Assembly: GCA_963663285.2 (NCBI GenBank) | Contig: CAXXNI010000004.1 | Coordinates: 496,001 to 560,000, forward strand | Source: CAXXOK01 sp963663285 | GTDB lineage: Bacteria > Bacillota > Clostridia > Christensenellales > Aristaeellaceae | Length of the DNA: 64,000 nt | Reading direction: 5' to 3' | Shown here: positions 54,841 to 62,349 of the stretch, piece after piece | How positions within the stretch are numbered: position 1 is the stretch's first letter | How the letters are laid out: the number at the start of each line of letters is the position of its first letter | Program-made: the position numbers and the translations under genes | Notes under the pieces: generated by a model | Databases searched by the model: none | What the model was told of the DNA's origin: nothing | Seen by the model: the letters and a program-made list of their open reading frames with translations, nothing else

Positions 54841-56315
54841 AGGCAGTGGAACGATTTGTAATCGCCATTGACCAGAGCACTTCTGCCAGCAAGGTTTTTC
54901 GGATCAACCGGCACGGGGAGATTGTGAAACGCTTTTCCAAGTCTCATCAGCAATATTACCCGAAACCGGCTTATGTGGAGCATGACGCGCAGGAGATTTG
55001 GCAAAATGTTCTGGAAGGCATTGCGGCAATGGCCGAAGGATTAGCGCCCGAGCAGATTGCGGCGATCGGCATCAGCAATCAGCGGGAAACAACCGTGCTG
55101 TGGGAACGTGCTACCGGCAAACCGGCCTGCCATGCCGTGGTGTGGCAGGATGTGCGGGGGGAGACCCTTTGCAGTGAGCTGGAGGCGTACGGCGAGACGA
55201 TCAAGGCGAAAACCGGGTTGGTATTGTCGGCTTATTACCCGGCAGCGAAAGCGGCAAGCGTGCTAAGGGAACAACCGGAGCTGGCGGATAAAGCCGGTAA
55301 AGGCGAACTGTGCATTGGCACGGTGGATAGCTATTTGGTATACCGGCTTACCGGCGGGCGGGCATTCCGCACAGATGTAAGCAACGCCAGCCGAACGGAA
55401 CTGTGCGATTTGCATACGCTCCAATGGGACAGCGCTTTGTGCGGGCTTTTCAATATCCCGATTGACTGCCTGCCGGAGATTGTTTCCTCGGACGGGGATT
55501 TTGGGACCACGGATTGTCCGGGGATTCCCGTAGGGATTCCCATTACAGGCGTTATGGGCGACAGCCACGCCGCGTTGTTCGGGCAGGGATGCCTGAAGCG
55601 GGGCATGACGAAGGCGACTTTCGGTACCGGCAGCAGTGTGATGATGAACGTTGGTATCACCGTGCCGGTCTCGCGCAACGGGCTATCGGTTTCTGTTGGC
55701 TTCGGCTTCCGGGGGGAAACCTGTTACGTGTTGGAAGGCAACATCACCAGCTCGGCGGATACGCTGTGCTGGCTGCGTGACGAGGCGGAAATGGTACCGG
55801 ATGTGGAGAGCGTGGAAACCATTGCCGCAAGCGTGCCTTCGAGCGAGGGTGTATATTTGGTACCGGCTTTCTCCGGGCTGGGAGCGCCGTATTTCGATGG
55901 CAAAGCGCGCGCGGCGATTACCGGCATGAACAGAGGCACCCGGCGCGCGCATATTGTGCGTGCGGCGTTGGAAAGTATGGCTTATCAAGATGTGGATGTT
56001 ATTGAGGCCATGCGCATGGATACCGGCGAAACGCTTCGCGAACTCCGCGTGGATGGCGGCCCGACCCGTAACCGGCTGCTGATGCAATTGCTGTCAGATC
56101 TGCTGGGCTGCGGAGTACGCTGCGCCGCGCAGAGCGAGTTGAGCGCATTGGGCGCCGGCTATATGGCCGGTTTGAAAACAGGTGTGTTTGAGGATTTGGA
56201 GGCCATTCCCGCGTATTGCAATACCGGATCGGCCTACCAGCCGATGATGGATGCGAGCGAGCGCGAGGCGCTGCTGGCCGGTTGGCGGGCGGCAGTGGAA
56301 CGCTGCCGTAGATAA
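54837..56315 (+). CDS. FGGY kinase, glycerol-kinase-like (candidate apulose kinase)
   Basis: 492-residue kinase. N-terminal VIAIDQSTSASKVFRI and AIGISNQRETTVLWER are close to glycerol kinases, as are WQDVRGE and the ATP loop GTGSSVMMNVG; the C-terminal ELRVDGGPTRNRLLMQLLSD is the FGGY signature region. The GTG at 54837 overlaps the preceding TGA; a second GTG at 54846 has a better-placed GGTGAAGG and cannot be excluded. Context (transketolase, isomerase, ribose-type importer) argues against glycerol and for a ketose such as apulose. Confidence 0.88.
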   Translation: MKAVERFVIAIDQSTSASKVFRINRHGEIVKRFSKSHQQYYPKPAYVEHDAQEIWQNVLEGIAAMAEGLAPEQIAAIGISNQRETTVLWERATGKPACHAVVWQDVRGETLCSELEAYGETIKAKTGLVLSAYYPAAKAASVLREQPELADKAGKGELCIGTVDSYLVYRLTGGRAFRTDVSNASRTELCDLHTLQWDSALCGLFNIPIDCLPEIVSSDGDFGTTDCPGIPVGIPITGVMGDSHAALFGQGCLKRGMTKATFGTGSSVMMNVGITVPVSRNGLSVSVGFGFRGETCYVLEGNITSSADTLCWLRDEAEMVPDVESVETIAASVPSSEGVYLVPAFSGLGAPYFDGKARAAITGMNRGTRRAHIVRAALESMAYQDVDVIEAMRMDTGETLRELRVDGGPTRNRLLMQLLSDLLGCGVRCAAQSELSALGAGYMAGLKTGVFEDLEAIPAYCNTGSAYQPMMDASEREALLAGWRAAVERCRR

Positions 56316-56360
56316 AATAGACGATCGCAGGCGGCAGTCGCCTGACAAGGAGGCATAAAT

Positions 56361-57764
56361 ATGGCAACTTTTGGAGTGTTGATTAGCAACCGAAGCTTTT
56401 TCCCGGATCATCTGGTGCTTACAACGCGTGAGAAACTGCTTACTTCTTTGGAAAAGTGGGGGCATAAGGTGATTACGCTCTCAACAGAGGATACCTTCAT
56501 GGGAGAGACCATGACGTATGACGAAGCGAAGAAGTGCGCGGCGTTGTTTAAAGCGCATGAGGACGAACTCGACGGTGTGATTATCAGCCTGCCTAATTTC
56601 GGCGAAGAAACGGGCATTGCGGATGCGATCCGGTGGAGCAGGCTGGATTGCCCGATTTTGATCCAGGCTTGCGACGATGATTTTGATAAACTTCAGCTGG
56701 AAAACCGTCGCGATGCATTTTGCGGAAAATTAAGCCTTTGCAACAACCTGTATCAGAATAACATTAAATACACGCTCACCACCCGGCATACCTGCCCGGT
56801 GGACGGCGAAGAATTTCACGCCGACGTGGAGCGTTTTGCCAGTGTTTGCGCAGTGGTTAAAGCCATGCGAACCGCACGCATCGGGCAGATCGGCGCGCGG
56901 GTGATGCCGTTTCGTACGGTCCGCTATTCGGAAAAGCTGTTGCAGCAATGCGGCATCACTGTGGAAACAGAAGACTTCAGCGAAATTATGGCGGATATCG
57001 CGGCGATTACCGATGAGCAGCAGATTGCCGATAAAGTATCTGAAATCACCGGGTATGGTAATGTCGCTCCCGGCACCGCAGATGAAAAACTGGTAAAGCA
57101 GGCGAAACTCTGCATTGCGCTGGATAACTGGATGGCGGAGCATCATTGCCAAGCAAGCGCTATCCAATGCTGGGATAGTGTAGAGGCCAATTACGGCTGC
57201 GCCGTATGCCTTGCGATGAGCATGATGGGGGAAAAGGGCATGCCCAGCGCCTGCGAAACCGATGTGATGGGCGCGGTCAGCATGCTGGCGCTGCTGAAAG
57301 CGGGCGGTGTGCCGCCGATCTATCAGGATTGGAATAACAATTACCAAAACGAGCCGAACAAATGCATCAACGTGCATTGCAGTAACTACCCGGCATGTGC
57401 GTTCTCCGAGAAGCCGGAGATCGCCAATTTGGACATTCTGGCGACTACGCTGGGAACGGATGTGAGCTTCGGCGCGCTGAAAGGCCGTGTGCGGCCCTCG
57501 GAAATGACGTTCTTAAAAGTATCTACCGATGATAAGAACGGAAAGATCAAATGCTATCTTGGAGAGGGTACGTTTACGAATGATCCGCTGCCGACTTTTG
57601 GCGGGGTAGCGGTGTGCGAAGTCCCGGACCTGAATGGTCTGATGCGGCACTTGACGAAAAACGGCTATGAGCACCACGTTGCGCTGGCGCAGGCAAGCTG
57701 CGCGGATGTGTTGGAAGAGGCGCTGAGCAACTATATGGGATGGGATGTTTACCGCCATTGTTAA
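56361..57764 (+). CDS. L-fucose/L-arabinose isomerase-like protein (candidate D-apiose isomerase)
   Basis: 467-residue protein related to the L-fucose isomerase superfamily. Acidic metal ligands are expected in QCWDSVEANYGC (about residue 275) and in ACETDVMGAVSMLAL (about 310); the C-terminal barrel-like part includes GALKGRVRPSEMTFLKV and GEGTFTNDPLPTFGG, with a late histidine pair (YEHHVALAQ). CAAGGAGG precedes the ATG. It would convert the imported aldose to the ketose for the kinase encoded just upstream. Apiose is proposed from the operon pattern; other aldoses remain possible. Confidence 0.85.
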   Translation: MATFGVLISNRSFFPDHLVLTTREKLLTSLEKWGHKVITLSTEDTFMGETMTYDEAKKCAALFKAHEDELDGVIISLPNFGEETGIADAIRWSRLDCPILIQACDDDFDKLQLENRRDAFCGKLSLCNNLYQNNIKYTLTTRHTCPVDGEEFHADVERFASVCAVVKAMRTARIGQIGARVMPFRTVRYSEKLLQQCGITVETEDFSEIMADIAAITDEQQIADKVSEITGYGNVAPGTADEKLVKQAKLCIALDNWMAEHHCQASAIQCWDSVEANYGCAVCLAMSMMGEKGMPSACETDVMGAVSMLALLKAGGVPPIYQDWNNNYQNEPNKCINVHCSNYPACAFSEKPEIANLDILATTLGTDVSFGALKGRVRPSEMTFLKVSTDDKNGKIKCYLGEGTFTNDPLPTFGGVAVCEVPDLNGLMRHLTKNGYEHHVALAQASCADVLEEALSNYMGWDVYRHC

Positions 57765-58305
57765 TGTTGAGAAATCGGATCGAATTGGCGCGATGAACGC
57801 TGCGGATACCCCTTTGGCAAGCAGCGGTGCCGGGTACAATTGTATATTGCGCACGTAATTGTGCAAAATGTTGTTTATAAGTACGACTCGTGCGCCAAAC
57901 AGCAAATACAAACAGGCGCGCGCCCGCATTTGTGGACGCGCGCCTGCTTGATGAAAATATGGATCGTGCGGGCAAACGCCGTAGGCAATTGCTTGGCAGA
58001 GGTGCTGATGAACCATCCAAAGGACGAAGTGCAGAGCGTCGTTGATATACAGCAAAAGGACAAAGGGTTTCTTCGCGGCTGAATGAGGGCGTTTGAAAAG
58101 GAGCTTTGCAAACGCGGATTACCATTCGTATAATGTCGGGTTTATACCGGGGAGAAACAGGTGCCGCAGGAGGATGCGAGATTATCAATAACCGCGAAAC
58201 ACTTATCAAACAACAAGCTTTCGCGCGCTATACCGGTAAAATACGCAGCAATGAAACGAAAAAATAATGAGAATGATAATGTAAAAAACTGTGCTTGACG
58301 TAAAC

Positions 58306-58338
58306 ACGTACTGAAGATTTGCAAAATATTCAGTACGT
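58306..58338. promoter_or_regulatory. Inverted repeat near LacI gene promoter
   Basis: ACGTACTGAA and TTCAGTACGT are perfect 10-base arms separated by 13 bases, just upstream of the -35 box. The right arm overlaps a smaller palindrome AGTACGTACT. Candidate autoregulatory site. Confidence 0.45.
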
Positions 58339-58340
58339 AC

Positions 58341-58368
58341 TTGAAACAATTTAGTATTATGTTATTAT
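58341..58368 (+). promoter_or_regulatory. Candidate promoter of LacI-type regulator
   Basis: TTGAAA, 16-base spacer, TATTAT, about 77 bases upstream of the start at 58445. Confidence 0.55.
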
Positions 58369-58444
58369 AGTAAAGAGAAGTTTGGGGAGAACGACGCAAA
58401 TAGCAGTGTGTTGTAGTGGTTCTCATGAAAGGATGAAAGCCTTT

Positions 58445-59473
58445 ATGAAAATTAGGGTTCGTGACATAGCTGCTAAAGCAGGCGTATCTCCAGCAACAGT
58501 CAGCAATGCGTTAAATGGAAGGCCGGGCGTTAGCGAGGAGAATTCACGCTATATATTGAAACTGGCTGAAGAAATGGGTTATGTTGTTACCAAAAGCAGT
58601 AATAACATGGCGGATAAAAGCTATGTCCGCCTAGTCATGTTCAAGCGTCACGGCCTTGTTGTAATGGATACTCAGTTTTTTATGGATCTGGTGGAAAGCG
58701 TTGAGCGTGAGTGCCAGGCAATGGGACATGATATGATTATCACGCACATTGAGATCGCAAAGGACATTGACTATAAAGACCGTATTCGGACGATCTGCGC
58801 GGAAAAATGCGCGGGGGTTTTGATTATGGGAACCGAAATGTACCCGGAGGATTTGGAGCTGTTTGCCAACTGCGTTTCGCCGCTTGTTGTGCTGGATAAT
58901 CTTTTCCGCCATGAGCAGGTGCATGCCGTGGTGATGAATAATTACGATGCCGGCTATCAGGCTACTAACGCATTATATACCGCGGGGCATCGGCGTATTG
59001 ATAATATTACCAGCACCGTTGAATTCAGCAATATGAGATATCGGCGCAAGGGGTATGAAGCTGCCATGCTGGAGCATGATCTTACTTTTGATGAAAATAA
59101 CATATGGCGAGTAACGCCGACGCTGGATGGAGCCTATCGCGATATGAGCGTTCTGCTGGAGAGCGGAAGAAAACCGCCGACAGCGTTCTTTGCGGGCAAC
59201 GATATTATGGCGGTCGGCTGTATGCGGGCGCTTGAAGAAAAGGGTTACTCCGTTCCTGCGGATGTATCGCTGATAGGGATGGATGATTTATCCATTTGCC
59301 AGTTCTGCACACCCCCGCTTTCGACAATCCGTGTATTTCGCCAGGAATTGGGGATTACGGCAGCGCGGACGCTGTTAAATATTGCGGGACGGCTGAACTA
59401 TTGTACGGTGAAAACAGAAATGAGCGTTGTGCTTGTGGAACGGGGCAGCGTGACGGCGCCCAAAGAAGTATAG
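58445..59473 (+). CDS. LacI-family transcriptional regulator
   Basis: 342-residue repressor: N-terminal helix-turn-helix (KIRVRDIAAKAGVSPATVSN) and a periplasmic-binding-protein-like sensor domain (about 60-335; AFFAGNDIMAVGCMRALEEK, then DVSLIGMDDLSICQF). The ATG at 58445 is chosen because family proteins start there and AAAGGA lies upstream. It is co-directional with and directly downstream of the sugar operon, so it is the likely repressor of the consensus promoter at 48400. Its effector would be the sugar or a phosphorylated intermediate. Confidence 0.9.
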   Translation: MKIRVRDIAAKAGVSPATVSNALNGRPGVSEENSRYILKLAEEMGYVVTKSSNNMADKSYVRLVMFKRHGLVVMDTQFFMDLVESVERECQAMGHDMIITHIEIAKDIDYKDRIRTICAEKCAGVLIMGTEMYPEDLELFANCVSPLVVLDNLFRHEQVHAVVMNNYDAGYQATNALYTAGHRRIDNITSTVEFSNMRYRRKGYEAAMLEHDLTFDENNIWRVTPTLDGAYRDMSVLLESGRKPPTAFFAGNDIMAVGCMRALEEKGYSVPADVSLIGMDDLSICQFCTPPLSTIRVFRQELGITAARTLLNIAGRLNYCTVKTEMSVVLVERGSVTAPKEV

Positions 59474-59750
59474 CTGCTATTTTTGATCATTATCATGATC
59501 AGCTTTCATGCGATACCTTTGAGCTGCCGGATGGACGTAACCGAAAAAAAGCGAACGAAGCTGTCATGATGAAGACTGTTTCGCTATTTTCTGACACGTG
59601 ACTCACCGCCGCATGCACCGAGCGGAATGGCAGCTCCGGATATGGCGCAGCGAAGAGAAAAACCATAGGGCACTTGCTGATGAAATAAAGCAACCCTTAT
59701 CGCAGTGGATGATAGAGGTTAAATGGTATACGTATAATGCGGCCAATGTA

Positions 59751-59787
59751 AAAAGCCCCTCGAAACAAACGGTTTCGAGGGGCTTTG
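59751..59787 (-). terminator. Strong terminator next to tRNA-like remnant
   Basis: AAAGCCCCTCGAAAC and GTTTCGAGGGGCTTT form a perfect 15-base-pair stem. The T-run is best on the minus strand (GGGGCTTTTTAC), directly following the tRNA-like CCA end. It may also end LacI transcription on the plus strand. Confidence 0.8.
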
Positions 59788-59789
59788 CC

Positions 59790-59834
59790 TGGCGTTACCG
59801 CCGGGATGCGAACCCGAGGCCTTCCGCTTTGGAG
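59790..59834 (-). other. tRNA 3'-half-like remnant, possible attachment site
   Basis: On the minus strand the segment runs from an anticodon-loop-like CTCCAAA through GCGGAAGGCC to a T-arm (TCGGG-TTCGCAT-CCCGG), an acceptor-like strand CGGTAACG and CCA, then a terminator. The T-loop has C where A58 is normal. The preceding sequence cannot pair to form the 5' half, so no full tRNA is present. Such 3' fragments are typically left at one end of an element integrated in a tRNA gene. Confidence 0.45.
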
Positions 59835-60142
59835 AGAATCTTTGCCGGCAACTGGTACGGTGATATGAAGAGGGACGTTTTGTTTCCTTTCGGCTTTGGA
59901 TTCAGTAATATAGTTACTGGGGTTCTAACCTGAGGTTGTATACGGTTTAATGTATTCACGATATGCAACCCGGAGTCAAACATCAAAGGATTCGTTTATG
60001 TATGTGCCGCAACGGAGAGAAACAGTAACGTAATGGGTGCTTTCAAGATGATTGCAAATGCCACAGGAGTATCTATTTCCCAGCCAAGGCGCAAACAATA
60101 AAGTTGCCTTTTAACATGCAGGAATAACCAAGCACCGCTTTA

Positions 60143-60171
60143 TTGACAGGTTTATACTGTTGTGTTAATTT
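60143..60171 (+). promoter_or_regulatory. Promoter of GntR/FCD regulator
   Basis: TTGACA, 17-base spacer, TAATTT, 39 bases upstream of the start. TTTATACTG occurs twice (60151 and 60169) within and just after it, 18 bases apart, possibly a binding site for autoregulation. Confidence 0.6.
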
Positions 60172-60210
60172 ATACTGATAAAGCGATTATTAAAGAAATG
60201 GCTGGTATAG

Positions 60211-60858
60211 ATGTTGGATAACAAGATTACACTTAAAAAAACTGTATATAACGCAGTGTTTGATGATATCGTTGAAGGCAAGTATAAAGCGAACGAAATT
60301 ATCACAGAAGGCGCGCTTGTCGAAAAATATGGCGTTAGCAAGGCGCCTGTACGTGAGGCTTTGATCGAGCTTTGCAAAGATAACATTTTACAGAGCTACC
60401 CAAGACTCGGTTATCAAATTATACCAGTCACGATTAAAGAAATCGTTGATATTCTGGATTTCCGGGTTGATCTGGAACTTTGCTGTTTGCGAAAAGCGGC
60501 GGAAAGAATTACACCGGAAGATATTGAGAAGTTAAAGCAGGGCGTTCTTAATGTTGATGCGGGCACGGGGAAGAAGATTGCGCCGCACTGGGCGATTAAT
60601 ACAGATTTTCATCTCCAATTATGTCAGCTGAGCGATAATCAATATGCTTATAAAATGCTGAAAGACGCGCTTCGGCAGAGCGCGCGCTTTGCATCACAGT
60701 ATTTTACGGCTGCTTGGGAAGAGGAAAAAGAATCATGGGGGAGCTATCACGTAGCGATTGTAGAGGCTCTTTGTAATCACGATATACAACAAGCGGAAGA
60801 GATGCTCAAGCAGGACATTCTGGCGGTAAAATATGAGGTGCAACGGATACTTCGATGA
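60211..60858 (+). CDS. GntR-family regulator, FadR/FCD type
   Basis: 215 residues: N-terminal winged helix (about 10-70; EGALVEKYGVSKAPVREALI) and an all-helical FCD sensor domain (about 80-210; the metal-binding His in NTDFHLQLCQLSDN and the late VAIVEALCNHDIQQAEEML). The ATG at 60211 starts the family alignment. The gene is visibly more AT-rich than most of the window. A terminator follows; the next genes (URO-D-like, desulfidase-like, DppB) lie downstream in the same direction and are the likely targets. Confidence 0.9.
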   Translation: MLDNKITLKKTVYNAVFDDIVEGKYKANEIITEGALVEKYGVSKAPVREALIELCKDNILQSYPRLGYQIIPVTIKEIVDILDFRVDLELCCLRKAAERITPEDIEKLKQGVLNVDAGTGKKIAPHWAINTDFHLQLCQLSDNQYAYKMLKDALRQSARFASQYFTAAWEEEKESWGSYHVAIVEALCNHDIQQAEEMLKQDILAVKYEVQRILR

Positions 60859-60942
60859 AGTATAGTCTGTGAGAAGAAGCCAAACTCTTATTGTGATATG
60901 TAAAACAGAGCGGCTAGGTACAGCCGTAAATTGAATAACAAC

Positions 60943-60983
60943 GCTAAAGACCGCCGGTACGTAATGTGCCGGCGGTCTTTAGC
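60943..60983 (+). terminator. Terminator after GntR/FCD regulator
   Basis: GCTAAAGACCGCCGG and CCGGCGGTCTTTAGC form a perfect 15-base-pair stem with an 11-base loop. Confidence 0.85.
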
Positions 60984-61289
60984 ATTAGGCTTATTGAAAA
61001 GGAAATGACTTTGGCATAAACATATGTTTTGCATACTATGATGGCAAGCGTAAAATACACTGAAATCAATATTGTCCGTTGGAAGCGGAAAAGCAAATAT
61101 TGTATCGGCTGCGCAGTGTTTCTTCACTGTTGCGGTTGTTATATGCGAATTGGAGATGCCTCGCGTGTTGGCATACCTGAAAATGGGAAACATACATTTG
61201 TAAGGATAGGTCATGAGCAGCGGAATGGTGGCAGAAGAGAAACGATATACACAATGGGAGAAAAAAGTATATAACAATGCAAAAAGTTG

Positions 61290-61318
61290 TTGACTCAATT
61301 AATCTGATGTGTTATCAT
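61290..61318 (+). promoter_or_regulatory. Promoter of second URO-D-like/desulfidase-like operon
   Basis: TTGACT, 17-base spacer, TATCAT, about 70 bases before the URO-D-like gene. Confidence 0.7.
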
Positions 61319-61324
61319 ATCACA
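61308..61324. promoter_or_regulatory. Operator candidate over the -10 box
   Basis: TGTGTTATCATATCACA is a near-perfect 17-base palindrome (one mismatched pair plus the centre). It covers the -10 hexamer and is a plausible site for the GntR/FCD regulator encoded upstream. Confidence 0.5.
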
Positions 61325-61386
61325 AACATGAGCACAGATAATATCAATAAAGATGCTGCGCGTGTTAATAAAGGAGAGAATTGGAT

Positions 61387-62349
61387 ATGACGAAAAAAGA
61401 GCGTGTACTTGCAGCCATAAAGAATCATGAAGTGGATCAGATTCCCTCGAGCTTCTCACTTCACTTCCCGACGGAAACTGCTTATGGGGATGCAGGGATT
61501 CAAGCACATTTAGACTTTTTTAAAGCAACGGATACCGATATCCTGAAAATAATGAATGAGAACCTGGTGCCGGGATTTGGCAAGATTACCTGTGCCGCCG
61601 ATTATCAACGCCAGATTCCTACTTTGTCCATGAAAGATGATTTTATGGTGCAACAGATGGATTTTACCTGCAAGATACTGGAACGGTGCGATCATAGCGC
61701 TTTTACGATGGGTACGCTGCATGGCGCGATGGCTTCCGGTCTTCATCCGCTGGAAAAAGCAGGGATGACTTACGATGAGGGGAGAGCCTTTCAGGTAAAA
61801 ATGCTTCGTGAAGATTCGCAAGCGACGCTAAGCGCTATGCAACGCATAACCGATGCGATGAGCGAATTGGCGCAGGCTTATATTAAGAGCGGTGTGGATG
61901 CGGTTTATTACGCTGCGCTCGGTGCGGAAGACCGTTATTTAACGGATGATGAATTCTCCGAATGGATTGAGCCGCTGGACCGGCAGATAATGCAAGCCAT
62001 TCATGAAGCCGGCGGATATTGTTTTTTGCATATGTGTAAAGATGGTTTGAACATGCGCCGTTATGCAAATTACGCTCCTTATGCCGACGTTGTGAACTGG
62101 GGGGTATATGAAGCGCCGTTTTCTCTGGAAGAAGGGCGTAAACTTTTCCCCGGAAAATGTGTGATGGGCGGCTTGCCTAACCGCCATGGCGTGCTGGTTG
62201 ACGGCGACGAACGGAAAGTTCGTGATGCTGTACGCAATGTAATAGAGCAGTTCGGCCGTAAAGGCTTCATACTTGGCGCCGATTGCACGCTGGCGACTGA
62301 ACAGGATTTGCATCTCCTGCGCGCTGCGGTTGAGGCTGCGCGTGAATAA
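61387..62349 (+). CDS. URO-D-fold protein with zinc alkyltransferase signature (copy 2)
   Basis: 320 residues, the same length as the 18962 protein and alignable from the start (MTKKERVLAAIKNHEVDQIP against MNKRQRVTNAMNLQPVDRPP) to the end. His215 and Cys217 (FLHMCKDG) and Cys300 (ILGADCTLA) give the H-x-C...C zinc pattern of corrinoid/thiol methyltransferases. Porphyrin decarboxylation is unlikely. The ATG at 61387 is preferred to TTG at 61381 by alignment with the paralogue and spacing to AAAGGAGAG. The desulfidase-like gene overlaps its end; gene order is reversed compared with copy 1. Confidence 0.82.
   Translation: MTKKERVLAAIKNHEVDQIPSSFSLHFPTETAYGDAGIQAHLDFFKATDTDILKIMNENLVPGFGKITCAADYQRQIPTLSMKDDFMVQQMDFTCKILERCDHSAFTMGTLHGAMASGLHPLEKAGMTYDEGRAFQVKMLREDSQATLSAMQRITDAMSELAQAYIKSGVDAVYYAALGAEDRYLTDDEFSEWIEPLDRQIMQAIHEAGGYCFLHMCKDGLNMRRYANYAPYADVVNWGVYEAPFSLEEGRKLFPGKCVMGGLPNRHGVLVDGDERKVRDAVRNVIEQFGRKGFILGADCTLATEQDLHLLRAAVEAARE

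Larger units (their letters stand above)
57765..58444. other. Intergenic region upstream of LacI-type regulator
   Basis: 680 bases. The first part follows the isomerase and contains a G+C-rich hairpin, CAGGCGCGCG/CGCGCGCCTG at 57913-57946, with no T-run on this strand. The last 200 bases are AT-rich and hold the regulator promoter and an inverted repeat. No convincing gene is seen. Confidence 0.5.
59474..60210. other. Intergenic region with tRNA-like remnant
   Basis: 737 bases between LacI-type and GntR/FCD genes. It contains a strong hairpin (59751-59787), a tRNA 3'-half-like segment on the minus strand (59790-59834) and the promoter of the next gene (60143-60171). Open frames here lack starts or family resemblance. 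Confidence 0.55.
60859..61386. other. Intergenic region between GntR/FCD regulator and URO-D-like gene
   Basis: 528 bases, AT-rich, containing the regulator's terminator (60943-60983) and the promoter plus operator of the next operon (61290-61324). Small frames here have no supporting features. Confidence 0.55.

Noticed and set aside
54837..56315. Plain glycerol kinase GlpK
   Set aside because: Sequence is glycerol-kinase-like, but the gene is coupled to transketolase and isomerase and no glpF or glpA/D gene is near.
53096..57764. Sulfoquinovose (sulfo-transketolase) pathway
   Set aside because: That pathway does not need an FGGY kinase and no sulfolactaldehyde or sulfonate-handling gene is present; the apiose pattern explains all genes.
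57913..57946. Terminator after the isomerase gene
   Set aside because: The stem is perfect but lies about 150 bases downstream and lacks a T-run on the plus strand; kept only as a hairpin.
59790..59880. Complete tRNA gene on the minus strand
   Set aside because: The 5' side does not form acceptor, D-arm or anticodon stems with the tRNA-like 3' part, and the T-loop lacks the conserved A.
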